A stretch of DNA of 64,000 nucleotides from UBA6168 sp041741095 (GCA_041741095.1 JBGSKQ010000033.1:1-64000), one strand, 5' to 3'; shown: positions 32,514 to 41,797, numbered from the stretch's first letter. A program made the numbers and translations. Notes: generated by a model not told the origin, from the sequence alone.

Positions 32514-33221
32514 TTACATCCCTTTGTCTTCACGCATTTTCCGGCCCTTTTTGCCTTCCGCCTTGCGCTCCTTTTTCATTTGTTCCAATTTGCTGTATTG
32601 CTCCTTCGTCAACACTTTTTTCAGGGCGGACTGGTGCTCGTCACGCAGTTTTTGCTTGGCAGCTTTGTCCGGCTTTTCGCCTTTGTTTTTATCGCTGCGC
32701 AATGCCTGGTGTTTTTTGGCAAAATCAAGGTTGACAGCCTTCAATTTTGCAGCTTGCTCGCTTGAAAGCCCCAGGTTTTCGGTCATGTGCTGGGTCATAA
32801 GCTCGGCCTGCTTTTCCGGGTCTGGGTTAAAACCAGCTTTGCGGCCCTTGCCTTTTCCATGGTGCTGTTTACGCTCGGCCTGGATTTTTTCCCATTGTGC
32901 CTGCTGATCTTTGTTCAGCACTTTGTTGATTTCGGCCTGTTGGTCTGTACGCAACTGCTGGAAAGCAGCTTTATTCTTTTGCCGATCTTCCTTCGATTCG
33001 CCTTTCATGGCTTTGCGTTTTTCGGCATATTTCAGGTTGATGTCCTTCACTTTGGCTGCTTGATCGGCGCTGAGCGACAACTTTTCAGTCATCATAGTCG
33101 TCTGTTTTTCAGCCTTTTGTGCTGGATCGAAGTCTTTGCCATGACCTTTTTGCGCTTGTACGGCTACAAAGCCAAGGACTAAAATGAAAACGGAAAGGAT
33201 GATTCTTACTTTGGATTTCAT
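32514..33221 (-). CDS. Periplasmic Spy/CpxP-like protein with two helical repeats
   Basis: A 235-residue exported protein starting MKSKVRIILSVFILVLG with signal cleavage near VQAQ-KGHG. Two similar halves (residues ~30-125 and ~130-225) each contain an LSxDQAAKxKxINLxxAxK segment and a QxxxLxxVLxKxQxxxxE segment, like the LTxxQ helices of CpxP/Spy periplasmic chaperones. It is extremely rich in Lys, Gln and Glu. The function is probably as a stress chaperone or metal-responsive protein; this is inferred from the family. ATG 33221 was chosen over 33314 because only it starts with a signal peptide. The duplication of the Spy unit within one chain is typical of this phylum. Confidence 0.82.
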   Translation of the reverse strand: MKSKVRIILSVFILVLGFVAVQAQKGHGKDFDPAQKAEKQTTMMTEKLSLSADQAAKVKDINLKYAEKRKAMKGESKEDRQKNKAAFQQLRTDQQAEINKVLNKDQQAQWEKIQAERKQHHGKGKGRKAGFNPDPEKQAELMTQHMTENLGLSSEQAAKLKAVNLDFAKKHQALRSDKNKGEKPDKAAKQKLRDEHQSALKKVLTKEQYSKLEQMKKERKAEGKKGRKMREDKGM

Positions 33222-33405
33222 GTCTGTCAAAATTTTAATGGTTAAAAACATCGGTTCGAGTTGTTTGACAGGACAAAAATGGCTGGGTTTAGCAGAGGGG
33301 TGAAAAGTATTCAATGAATGAAGCGGATTTGCCTACGAAATTTTATAAGGGCAGCTTTTTTGAAATGAACAGGCATAAATTCTCAATGAAAAATAGCGGA
33401 TGTAT

Positions 33406-34158
33406 TTACCAAAACAACAAAACCGCCGACACCAGCGTGATGGCAATGACAAATTTTCGATAAAAACTATCCGATAAGTAGCTGGTAATTTTCACCCCCA
33501 ACAGGGCGCCGAGGGCAATGAGCGGGAACATCAACAGGTTTATTTTAAACGACTCCAAAGTGATGCTTTCCCAGGCGAAGATGTGAAACGGTACTTTCAG
33601 CAGGTTGACCAGCAGGAAAAACCAAGCCCCCGTACCGATAAAACTGTTCTTGGGCAGCCGCATCGAAAGCAGATACAATGCCGCCACCGAACCCGCCAAA
33701 TTGCCCACCATCGAGGTGAAACCCGCTGCCAAACCCATGATCACTGCAAACCACCAGGCATCGGGGATGTCGGGACTGCGCCGCATGTCCCGCCAAATCA
33801 TGATGGCCACACTGATGAAAATAATCACGGCCATTACCACCTTGAATTCCTCGTCGTCAATATGTTTCCCCAGCAGCGTGCCCAGCAAGATGCCCAAAAA
33901 AGCCCAGGGCAGCAGTTTGATCAGGTATTTCCATTCTGCGTGGCGGCGGTAGTGGGCCACGGCGAAAAAATCGGCCATGATGAGCATCGGCAGCACCACG
34001 CCCGACGAGATTTTGCCGCCAAAAAGCGCCGCCATCACTGGGAACATAACCGTACTCAGCCCGAACACCCCTGTTTTGGACATGCCTATCGTCAATGCCG
34101 TTATAAGCAGCACGGCCCATTGGCCGCTGTCCAAGCCGAAAGATTGAAGGAATTCCAT
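33406..34158 (-). CDS. Sulfite exporter TauE/SafE family permease
   Basis: A 250-residue inner-membrane protein with about eight helices from MEFLQSFGLDSGQWAVLLIT. Two related halves are visible (GMSKTGVFGLSTVMFPVMAA in the first, GLAAGFTSMVGNLAGSVAAL in the second), each with the Gly-rich family motif of TauE/SafE (DUF81). These proteins move sulfite, sulfoacetate, taurine-derived or other organic anions out of the cell. ATG 34158 was chosen over 34251 because the upstream extension is encoded by repeat sequence. No sulfur-metabolism genes are nearby, so the substrate is open. Confidence 0.9.
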   Translation of the reverse strand: MEFLQSFGLDSGQWAVLLITALTIGMSKTGVFGLSTVMFPVMAALFGGKISSGVVLPMLIMADFFAVAHYRRHAEWKYLIKLLPWAFLGILLGTLLGKHIDDEEFKVVMAVIIFISVAIMIWRDMRRSPDIPDAWWFAVIMGLAAGFTSMVGNLAGSVAALYLLSMRLPKNSFIGTGAWFFLLVNLLKVPFHIFAWESITLESFKINLLMFPLIALGALLGVKITSYLSDSFYRKFVIAITLVSAVLLFW

Positions 34159-34178
34159 AAAAAGCTTGGTTCTTGAGT

Positions 34179-34279
34179 GGTAGCAGAGCTGATAGCTATC
34201 GGCTTTAGGCTGTCCCGGTGTCTGCCCTTTAGGGCGGCGTAAACGCCGCACAACGGGACAGCCTGAAGGTTGTGCTACC
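34179..34279. repeat. Nested palindromic repeat upstream of the TauE/SafE gene
   Basis: Outer arms GGTAGCA (34179-34185) / TGCTACC (34273-34279); second arms of 15 bases (34203-34217 / 34254-34268) with one wobble; and inner hairpins GCCCTTTAGGGC and GCGGCGT/ACGCCGC. It also carries GATAGCTATC (34191-34200), the core of the palindrome in the element at 24966-25142. Confidence 0.8.
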
Positions 34280-34281
34280 TG

Positions 34282-34881
34282 TTACCACTGTATCTTATCG
34301 CCTTCCTTGATGCCGTGCTTGTCCGTAAAACCGCCGATCACTTCCACCACGTATTTTGAATTTTCCTTCGAGGGCAGCGAAGCTTCGGACAGCGGCTTCG
34401 TGCTTTTGTGGATGGTATTGATGGTAAAATCTTCGCCGATGAAGAGGATGTCGAGTGGGATGAGGGTATTTTTCATCCAAAAACTCTGCGGCTCGTTGTT
34501 GTCGAAAAGGAACAACATGCCTTGGTTTTCGCCCATTGAGCGGCGGTACATCAGGCCGAAGCCACGCTCCATGTCGTTGTCCGCTATTTCGACATCAATC
34601 TTGGCCAGCGCCTGGCCGGACGAGCTGCCAATGAAGGACAACTCACCTTCCTTTTGAAATTTGGGTTCAGGCATTTCATTGTTGTTGGGCAAGGAGGAAC
34701 TTGGGCTGCCGCTGCTGCGGGGCGGTGCCGCTGGGCTTGGGCCGCTGTTGAACAGGGGAAGGATGTTGGGTAGCACCATGCCAAGAATGGCTATGATCAA
34801 TGCGCCCACGATGATCGTTTGACGCCAGTTGACGCTGCTTGTTTTTTTCTTTTTGGATTTGTTTGAAACGGGATTTGCCAT
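34282..34881 (-). CDS. DUF192 family protein, membrane-anchored
   Basis: A 199-residue protein. A Lys-rich N-terminus (SNKSKKKKTS) precedes one membrane helix (~20-42, TIIVGALIIAILGMVLPNIL), a Pro/Ser-rich linker, and from about residue 85 a DUF192 domain: VEIADNDMERGFGLMYRR, then MLFLFDNNEPQSFWMKNT and IPLDILFIGEDFTI. DUF192 domains form a small beta-rich fold of unknown function, usually exported. ATG 34881 was chosen over 34959 because it places the positively charged stretch directly before the helix. It ends 3 bp before a nested palindromic repeat. Confidence 0.88.
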   Translation of the reverse strand: MANPVSNKSKKKKTSSVNWRQTIIVGALIIAILGMVLPNILPLFNSGPSPAAPPRSSGSPSSSLPNNNEMPEPKFQKEGELSFIGSSSGQALAKIDVEIADNDMERGFGLMYRRSMGENQGMLFLFDNNEPQSFWMKNTLIPLDILFIGEDFTINTIHKSTKPLSEASLPSKENSKYVVEVIGGFTDKHGIKEGDKIQW

Positions 34882-35014
34882 GTGTAAAAAGTTAAGTTGA
34901 TCTAAAAAGGCCGCAAATTTCAGCAAATTTTTCACTTGTCGGGCAGCAGTTTTTACCACATATAGGGCTTTCTACTAAAATGAAAAAGAACTGTTGAAAA
35001 AGCAGTCAACATTC

Positions 35015-35226
35015 GAGACATGAATCATCTCGAATTTTTGACTCCTCTCGTCCCAGCGGGACGAAATCTCGGTAGAAATGCAATAACAGATGTTTAGCGT
35101 GCCGTAGGTACGCAATGTGGATATCACATTGCGTACCTACGGCACGGAAATCAAGGCTTGAATATTTTTCCTACCGATATTTTGCCCCTAAAGGGCTGTC
35201 AAAAATTTCAGGATGATTCATGTCTC
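35015..35226. repeat. 212-bp nested palindromic element
   Basis: Outer arms of about 28 bases (35015-35042 / 35198-35226) pair with small bulges. Middle pairs are TCGGTAG / CTACCGA. The central perfect 22-bp stem (35098-35119 / 35125-35146) has a GATAT loop. Side hairpins CGTCCC/GGGACG and GCCCCTAAAGGGC are also present. The 17-mer CTACCGATATTTTGCCC (35171-35187) recurs inverted at 59797-59813. No coding capacity; MITE-like. Confidence 0.8.
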
Positions 35227-35294
35227 AAATGGCACAGTCTTAATTTTTATCCCATTCTATTCCAAAGAAAAGCCCTATACCACTGGCTTTAGCA

Positions 35295-35330
35295 TAAAAA
35301 AAAGGCCAACGGGAAAATTTCCCGCCGACC
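35295..35330 (-). terminator. Terminator of the reprolysin-like protease gene
   Basis: A 13-bp stem with G-U pairs (35304-35316 / 35318-35330) is followed on the minus strand by a run of eight to nine T. It lies about 110 bp after the protease stop. The gap 34882-35442 otherwise holds only the nested palindrome. Confidence 0.7.
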
Positions 35331-35442
35331 TCCTGTTTTGTCCCTTGAGATAGAAGAATTAAAAAAAACTATTAGTGTTGCATAGTGAGTTTACTGTTTG
35401 CCCTTTGATGTTTTTGGGTGAAAAATGTTGTCAATTAAAAAG

Positions 35443-38127
35443 TCATTCTTTAACCACTTTCACCACCTTCCGACTGTTCGCCTCCACAATGTGAACTGCG
35501 TAGCAGCCAGATTCGAGTGCGGACAAGTCAAGGGTGGTTTCCCTTAGTCCGGCATCGCTGGTCAGGAGGGTCTGTGCTGCCCGCAGCCTGCCATAGGTAT
35601 CGTACAGCAGGATGTCCGGCCCCCCAGGAAGGGTTTGATAAAATTCGATAGTGGTAGCCTTGTCTGATGGGTTTGGGTATGCGCTGATGAAGCCGTTTGG
35701 GTCAGGTTTGCTGGCTGTTCCATCTTCTTCAGGGTCAGCAGGCGATTGGCCTTGCAGGGCAATGCTGCCGACTGCCGTACATTGGTTGGCATCGGTCACC
35801 GTGACGAAATAGGCACCTGCAGCCAGGCCACTTAGCAAAGAAGTGTTGCCCCCATTGCTCCATCTGTAGGTAAAACTTCCCGTGCCCCCCGTCGCATTGG
35901 CCGTAGCCGTGCCGTTTTGGCCATTGGTAGCATTTGTTCCGCCCAAATTCACTTTTAGCTGATTGGGCTGCGAAATGGTAACTGCGGCAGCGGTTGTCTG
36001 ATTGCCCGCAGTGACCGTCACCCGATAGACGCCGGGGCTTAGTTCGTGGATGGCCTGCGTGGTGGCCCCATTGCTCCATTTGTAAGTGTAGCTGCCGAAA
36101 CCGCCCGACGCATTGGCCTTTGCAAAACCAGTGCTTTCACCATAACAGCCCACGTTTGTTTTTGTAATGCTGACAAAAAATTGCGTGGTGGGAATGATGC
36201 TGAAATCGCTGTTTGAAATATCGAAGAAGATATTGCCCACTGCTTTAACCATGATCCGGGCTTGGGTAGTTGACTCATTGGGGGCGGTGACAATGTGGAC
36301 ACCGTCATTGGCCACTGCATTAGCCAACACAATGGGATAGGTATGGCCGCCATCCAACGAAAGCAGGATGTCAACGTGGGTGCATTTTACGGCCCCCGTG
36401 TTCGTGCCGGCCACGCTCCAGGCGATGCTTTGCTGGCTACCGCCTTCCCAGGCCGTTGCAGTATTTGGAGAGGTGACTACGAAAGGTCCTGCGTTGGGAT
36501 CCACTGTCACCTGCACATCTTCGCTGGCCGTGCAGCCACTGCCGGGCTGGTTGTCACGCACGGTCAAACGGAAATTCAATTTACGGCCAACATTGGGCAA
36601 AGCCTCCCATTCCGATGAACGGTTTTCCAGCAGGTCTTCCAGTTTTGGAAAATAACGCTCGGCAGCCGGGCTAGGCGGAAATGAGCGAAAAGCCGGGCCT
36701 GCAGGGTTTTCTGAAATTGGTGGCATTATCGCCACTTCGTTGTCCATTTGTTCCCAACAAAAAGTGAGGGTTTCGTTACCATCTGGGTCGCTGGCGCTGC
36801 CCGTCAGCACGAAATTGGTGGATTTGGGAATGGTATAATTTGAAATGGGATTGGCCTCCGGTGCATTGTTTGGCCCCGACAAGGAGGCGCAGGAACCCCC
36901 AGCGCCGTTGATATGCGAGGCGATTTCGGCCAAGCTGACGGCGTGGAAATAGGCGTCGCTGTTCGATTGCACATTGGGCGAACAAACGCCTGCATAAGCC
37001 ATGATAGTGGACCCGCTGCCAGGCTCTACCGACGTGGCGGCATTGCGGTTGCAGTTGTTGTTTTGGGTATGGTTGGCCCCAAACTGGTGGCCCATTTCAT
37101 GGCAAACGTAGTCTATGTCGAATGCTGCCCCGATGGGCACCGATTTGCCTGTGACGCCGCCCGCCTTGTTGTTGTTGCAAACGGATTTCACAAAGGCAAT
37201 TCCACCGCCGCCTGTTGAAAAAACATGGCCGATATCGTAATTGGCAGAACCGATAATATTGTCGCAAACCGATTGGTTTTCATCCAGCATTTTATTGCCG
37301 CTGAAGTTGTGGTAAGGATCAGAATCGGCGTTAGTGAAAATTAGTTGGTCGTTGTTTTCAATGAGTTGGAGGCTGATGGAGGCATCCCTTTCAAAAATGG
37401 CGTTTACCCTTGTGAGTGTAGTGGTCATAGCCGCCAGCGCCGACTCGACGGAGCCGCCGTGATAAGCTGCATATTCGCCAGTGCATGCCAAGGCCAAGCG
37501 ATAAGTGCGCAGGGCACAAGTATTTGCCCTTTCGCCCCCGCCCAAATCAAAATCATGCTGGTTGTTGCTATTGACTTCGTCAAAAGCGCAGCCCAGGCTT
37601 TCCGAAGGCGCAGTATCTTTTTTATAATAAACCAAATAGTTCGTGGCATCGTCGGGGCTGTACGGGTCAATGAAAACAGTGCCTTTTTCAGCGGATAAAA
37701 TCATGGCGTGAAAACCCTTTGGCGTCAGGTCGAAGCGCACATAAGCAGTGGGATCCTCCAGGCCAGTGCCTGCAAACGTTTGAATATCAGTGTATTTTAT
37801 GGCCAGGCCAGGGTGCATCACCGGGGCCTTCATGATATTAAAATGCTGAAAAGTGCCGTCAGGCATTGGCAGGTTCAGGACGGTATTTTGTCGGTTGGCG
37901 TCTTCGGTTTGCCACAGCGGGGCCGCTTCGAGCAGTGGTTTTAATGCTTCTATATCTAAATGAAATACACGGTAAGCCGTAGGTTGAATAGGGCGGTCGC
38001 CAGAGCGTTGTGGCAAAAGTTGTTCATTTTGAAAAGACCAAATATCGTTCGTTAGCGGTGTTTTTTGGGCAATAAGCGGGCGGCATAGTGCCAACCCCAT
38101 GAGAAGGAGTGGGAACCAAAACTTCAT
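35443..38127 (-). CDS. Secreted reprolysin-like (M12B) metalloprotease with SprB repeats and T9SS sorting domain
   Basis: An 894-residue secreted zinc protease. Signal peptide ~1-20; propeptide-like region to ~190. The catalytic domain begins near residue 200 (TYRLALACTGEYAAYHGG) with the zinc motif HEMGHQFGANH (~342-352) and the Met-turn in STIMAYAGVC. Residues ~425-640 hold Ig-like domains (NYTIPKSTNFVLTGSASDPD). Two SprB-type repeats follow (~660-795; YKWSNGATTQAIHELSPGVY and YRWSNGGNTSLLSGLAAGAY). The last ~80 residues are a T9SS type A sorting domain (ISAYPNPSDKATTIEF). It likely digests extracellular protein at the surface or in the medium. Single gene with its own terminator. Confidence 0.93.
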   Translation of the reverse strand: MKFWFPLLLMGLALCRPLIAQKTPLTNDIWSFQNEQLLPQRSGDRPIQPTAYRVFHLDIEALKPLLEAAPLWQTEDANRQNTVLNLPMPDGTFQHFNIMKAPVMHPGLAIKYTDIQTFAGTGLEDPTAYVRFDLTPKGFHAMILSAEKGTVFIDPYSPDDATNYLVYYKKDTAPSESLGCAFDEVNSNNQHDFDLGGGERANTCALRTYRLALACTGEYAAYHGGSVESALAAMTTTLTRVNAIFERDASISLQLIENNDQLIFTNADSDPYHNFSGNKMLDENQSVCDNIIGSANYDIGHVFSTGGGGIAFVKSVCNNNKAGGVTGKSVPIGAAFDIDYVCHEMGHQFGANHTQNNNCNRNAATSVEPGSGSTIMAYAGVCSPNVQSNSDAYFHAVSLAEIASHINGAGGSCASLSGPNNAPEANPISNYTIPKSTNFVLTGSASDPDGNETLTFCWEQMDNEVAIMPPISENPAGPAFRSFPPSPAAERYFPKLEDLLENRSSEWEALPNVGRKLNFRLTVRDNQPGSGCTASEDVQVTVDPNAGPFVVTSPNTATAWEGGSQQSIAWSVAGTNTGAVKCTHVDILLSLDGGHTYPIVLANAVANDGVHIVTAPNESTTQARIMVKAVGNIFFDISNSDFSIIPTTQFFVSITKTNVGCYGESTGFAKANASGGFGSYTYKWSNGATTQAIHELSPGVYRVTVTAGNQTTAAAVTISQPNQLKVNLGGTNATNGQNGTATANATGGTGSFTYRWSNGGNTSLLSGLAAGAYFVTVTDANQCTAVGSIALQGQSPADPEEDGTASKPDPNGFISAYPNPSDKATTIEFYQTLPGGPDILLYDTYGRLRAAQTLLTSDAGLRETTLDLSALESGCYAVHIVEANSRKVVKVVKE

Positions 38128-38576
38128 TGTTCAGTAGTTTTTGTATGGGTCGGCCCGGGGAGCGGGGCTTGCTTAATTCAACAAAAAATAAAATGCATCA
38201 AATGCAGGGGGGCGATAGGGAGGGAACTTTGGTGTAACGGGAAATTATGGACTTAAGGTTGTGTGCAAAACGTGGTGATCGAAGCCAGGGGAATGGCCAG
38301 CGGGGAGGGATAAATAGCTGGTTGGTAGGGGTATAGGCAATTTTGTTGCCAATTTGGCGGAAGGGTTGGGAGCGGGGGTGCGAAGGCATCTTGACAGGTT
38401 TTGATTTCCGGGAGCATTTTCCAGCGCATTTTGCTGGCAGGCGAACGGTAACAAAAAAACAGCACCAAAAGCGATTTTTAGGAAATTCGTCGAATCGGAT
38501 TTTGCTTCAAATAAAGAACGAAGAAGCTCATCAATGGCTGGAGTGGTGTGACCATTAAAAGTAGGTAAATGTCACC
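38128..38576. other. Intergenic region without recognisable features
   Basis: In these 449 bases upstream of the reprolysin gene I find no convincing reading frame, strong hairpin or promoter match on either strand. It may contain the promoter of the protease gene, but no TAnnTTTG element is evident. Confidence 0.5.
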
Positions 38577-39320
38577 TCAAAAAGCAATACGATAAGTAAA
38601 ACCAGCACGCAAATGACTCATTTTTATTTCTTTATCTGGAAGCATGGAAGTATAAACTATTCCATTATACTCAAATGTATTGGAGGTACTGTTAATGTGC
38701 AGATTTGATGAAAAACGATAAGCTGCAAAACATTCTAACCCAGCCACCAATCGTAGCCTGATGCCAAATAGTGTCCCAAATTTCGTAGCCTTCTTTTTTT
38801 GCATTGGATTTTCTTCTCCCCATTGAATCCCACTAGTTTGAAAAGCCAGAATTGGGCCACCAAAAAATCCAATATGGTCATTGATGTCAGCGGAAATTTG
38901 GGGCGATAAAAACCAGGAGAAGTGTTTAATGGTAACATATTGGCCGAATGAAGAAGAGCCAATTAAAAAATATGTATGGGAGCCTTTCTTGTCAAAGCCT
39001 TCTACTTTAATAATTCTGTCAATTCCTACTGACAAACCCACCCAAAATTGATTGCCGAGCTTGTATTCATATGTCAGTTCAGCTATGAATGGGGCATGAA
39101 GGGATTGAGGGAAATTGGTTTTGGGAAGAATTTCAAGGCCACTTCCCTTATCTCCAAATCCATTGTCCTCCAAGTAATCTTTTAATTGACAAGTAGCAGA
39201 GGAGAAGCTGACGCCCATTCCGCTCCTAAGCCTATGTACCTGTAAAGCATCTTCAGTTGATTTCTGCGCTTTAGTTTGGCAACATATTGCCAAAAGTAAA
39301 AGCATAAATATTTTTTGCAT
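38577..39320 (-). CDS. Hypothetical outer-membrane beta-barrel protein
   Basis: A 247-residue protein with a signal peptide (MQKIFMLLLLAICCQTKAQ). The remainder shows alternating hydrophobic/polar strands with aromatic girdles (FIAELTYEYKLGNQFWVGLSVG, FGTLFGIRLRLVAGLECFAAYRF, both split in register) and ends AGFTYRIAF with a C-terminal Phe, as expected for an 8-10 stranded outer-membrane barrel. I cannot assign a specific family; PorT/OmpW-like small barrels of Bacteroidota look similar. Codon use is slightly more AT-rich than its neighbours. Confidence 0.78.
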   Translation of the reverse strand: MQKIFMLLLLAICCQTKAQKSTEDALQVHRLRSGMGVSFSSATCQLKDYLEDNGFGDKGSGLEILPKTNFPQSLHAPFIAELTYEYKLGNQFWVGLSVGIDRIIKVEGFDKKGSHTYFLIGSSSFGQYVTIKHFSWFLSPQISADINDHIGFFGGPILAFQTSGIQWGEENPMQKKKATKFGTLFGIRLRLVAGLECFAAYRFSSNLHINSTSNTFEYNGIVYTSMLPDKEIKMSHLRAGFTYRIAF

Positions 39321-39373
39321 GATATCAGAGGTTTATATTTATTGTAAAATCAGCAGAGTTTATAATATGACCA

Positions 39374-41797
39374 TCAAAAATCCACCGCAAAAGCCAGCAC
39401 GGGCGTAAGCCCAGCCTGAGTTTTCCGTAGCCATTGCTTTTGTTCCAAACTATACTCCCAGCCAAAAGGCCGTTCGTTTTTCCTGTTCAGGAGGTTTTGT
39501 ACATCCAGCGAAAGTTTGACACGGCCCTTTCGCCAAGCCAGCCGCAGGTCGGTGCGCCAATAGGTCTTGATGCGGTCGGAATAGGGATGCGCATCGTCCA
39601 ATGTAGGTTCCTCGCCGGAAAGCTGTACCGATGCCAGTGGCGTGGACGGAATTTTGTTCAAATAGAGAAATTTCATCCCTGCTTGAAAAGTGCCGCCTTT
39701 TTGGGTGATCCATTCCTTGCCGGTGGTCAGGGCAGCAGTGAAATTGTTGTTGTATTGTGTGTTGTATTCCCGGCCTCCGTTTTGCCATACGCTCTCGAAA
39801 ATTGACGCATTGAGGATGAAAAACAGGCCCTGCCGGAAGAATTTTTCAAGGGAAGCATCCACGCCCATATTCCTGCCTTTACCCTTGCTGAAAAGTTGGC
39901 GGGCGGGGTAGCCTTCAAATTCGTTCAGCAGCCAGAAGGTGCCATTGGCAGGCACGTCCCAAAGCTGTTGGAAATAGGCTTCTATGTGCAGCCGGAATTG
40001 TTGGCTGATGAGGTTGTCATACGCCAACACATAATGGACTGACCTCATCAGGTCGAGTTGGCGATTGGGCTGGAAAACGGCAGTGCTATCATTGCCGGGA
40101 AGTTGGATGAAATAAACACCCAAGGGCACTGTCTGGCTGTGCAGCCCAGCGGCCAGGCTCAGCGATTGGCGTTCATTAAGTTGAACTTTGGTACTTAGGC
40201 GGGGTTCCGGCGAGAACGATTTTGTCAAACCAAAATAAAAAGCGTGCAGCCCGGCATGGAAAGCCAGTTGAGGAAGGGGGCTATAACTGATTTGGGCAAA
40301 TGGCTGCACCTGCCAAGTGGTGCCATTTTCACCAATATAAGAAAACAAAGCGCCGTCAGGCTGGATAGTATCAAACTGCATATCGTAGCGCAGGGCGCTC
40401 ATTTGCAGTCCTGTTTTGACAGTAAAACGGGCGCTTATTTTATGGGTAAAAAAGGAGGACAGGGCAGCTTTCCCTTGTACGTAGTTTTCATCTTGCAAAA
40501 CCTGCGCTGGCCTTGCATCGCCAAACTCCCGGTGGAAGTTGTAAAATGTTCTTTGCGCCATCACTGCGCCCGACACTTTCAGGTGCGAACGGTGCCCGAT
40601 GGCACGGGTGTGCGTGACGCCGAGGATGCCTACGTCCGAACCGCTTTCATAACGAGTACTGTCTTCAAATTTCTGCCAATCAGCCTGGCCCGCCGCCGTT
40701 TTTTCCTCAAAACTCAAGCCCCCTGCGCCCCAAACCCGCCAGGCAGAATTTTCTTTTTTGCCGGGGAAAAAGAGGTTGAAAGACAAGTCCTGGAAATTGT
40801 TGCTCACCCGCTCCCCTACCAGGTAAATGCCCATTTTGTTCAAAATACCCAAGGTAGAATATCGGTAATTCACCAAATACGACCCCGGCTGCTGTCCCAA
40901 AGCGTGTCCGATAACCCCACTTCGATCCGAACCGTGGACTGAAGACTGAAGACTGTTGACTGCGGACTGAGAACTGTGGACTGAAAAAGGCCCTTCAACC
41001 GCCGCTTCCAGCCCCAGCATCCCCGCCTTAAAAGTATGTTGCCGCCGCTCCCGGTTGCCATTGCGGAAGCGCATATCGAACACGCCGGCCAATGCGTTGC
41101 CGTACTCCGCCGGGAATGCCCCCGTAAATAAGTCGGAAGTGCCGAGCACGCTCACGCTGAAAATGGTAAGCCCCCCGCCACTGCCCCCAAGCCGGGCAAA
41201 GTGGTTGGGGTTGAGTATGTCAATCCCCTCCAGCCGCCAAAGTACCCCTGCCGAGGAGTTGCCCCGCACGATGATGTCGCCCTCGTTGTCCTTGCTGGGC
41301 TGCACGCCAGGGAGGCTTTGCGCCATGCGGCCAGGGTCGTTGATGGCTCCTGCAAAGTGCTGGACTTCTTCCACGGAGAAGGATCGGGCGCTGAGCACTG
41401 CCGCATCGTTTTGGGACTGGTGAGGCGAAGCCACTGCCTTCACGACGACCTCGCCCAGCACCGAAGCCTGTTCTTTCAATTCGATTTCCAGCACGAGTTC
41501 CCTTGTCTCGGTAAGCACCAGCCCCTCTGTCCGCCAGGGCGAGTAGCCGATGTAGCTGGCTTCGATGCTGTGCCTGCCTATTGGCACATTTTCTATGGTG
41601 AAACTGCCATCTACCTCTGTGATGGCACCGAGGATGGGATCAAGATCGGCGACAGACACGGTGGCTCCAATAAGCGGCTGGCGGGTATCCCTATCAAGGA
41701 CGACGCCCCGGATGGATTGCGTAGGAAACTGCTGCTGTGAAAAACCTGGTTGGCAGCAGGCGATAATGGCGAAAAATAGCAGATGATATGTCCGCAT
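39374..41797 (-). CDS. TonB-dependent receptor with CarboxypepD_reg-like N-terminus
   Basis: An 807-residue outer-membrane receptor. The signal peptide (1-20) is followed by a carboxypeptidase-like beta-sandwich (RGVVLDRDTRQPLIGATVSV) to about residue 115. The TonB plug follows (PGRMAQSLPGVQPSKDNEGD, IIVRGNSSAGVLWRLEGIDI) to ~235, then a barrel ending PVLAFAVDF. The substrate is unknown. Within the first barrel strands, residues ~272-289 (SVHSSQSAVNSLQSSVHG) are encoded by a GACTG-word repeat (40933-40984) inserted in frame, probably in an extracellular loop. It is divergent from the Uma2-like gene. Confidence 0.92.
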   Translation of the reverse strand: MRTYHLLFFAIIACCQPGFSQQQFPTQSIRGVVLDRDTRQPLIGATVSVADLDPILGAITEVDGSFTIENVPIGRHSIEASYIGYSPWRTEGLVLTETRELVLEIELKEQASVLGEVVVKAVASPHQSQNDAAVLSARSFSVEEVQHFAGAINDPGRMAQSLPGVQPSKDNEGDIIVRGNSSAGVLWRLEGIDILNPNHFARLGGSGGGLTIFSVSVLGTSDLFTGAFPAEYGNALAGVFDMRFRNGNRERRQHTFKAGMLGLEAAVEGPFSVHSSQSAVNSLQSSVHGSDRSGVIGHALGQQPGSYLVNYRYSTLGILNKMGIYLVGERVSNNFQDLSFNLFFPGKKENSAWRVWGAGGLSFEEKTAAGQADWQKFEDSTRYESGSDVGILGVTHTRAIGHRSHLKVSGAVMAQRTFYNFHREFGDARPAQVLQDENYVQGKAALSSFFTHKISARFTVKTGLQMSALRYDMQFDTIQPDGALFSYIGENGTTWQVQPFAQISYSPLPQLAFHAGLHAFYFGLTKSFSPEPRLSTKVQLNERQSLSLAAGLHSQTVPLGVYFIQLPGNDSTAVFQPNRQLDLMRSVHYVLAYDNLISQQFRLHIEAYFQQLWDVPANGTFWLLNEFEGYPARQLFSKGKGRNMGVDASLEKFFRQGLFFILNASIFESVWQNGGREYNTQYNNNFTAALTTGKEWITQKGGTFQAGMKFLYLNKIPSTPLASVQLSGEEPTLDDAHPYSDRIKTYWRTDLRLAWRKGRVKLSLDVQNLLNRKNERPFGWEYSLEQKQWLRKTQAGLTPVLAFAVDF
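40933..40984. repeat. GACTG-word repeat inside the TonB-dependent receptor gene
   Basis: Imperfect tandem words of the type GACTGAAGACTG run for about 52 bases and keep the reading frame, encoding Ser/Gln/Val-rich residues. It shares the 12-mer ACTGTGGACTGA with the mutB repeat at 13151-13205. A short relic AACTGTGGACT is at 32358-32368. Confidence 0.75.

Noticed and set aside
38343..38558. Small open frames in the 38.1-38.6 kb gap
   Set aside because: Several overlapping short frames on both strands, none with a start signal, conserved motif or promoter.
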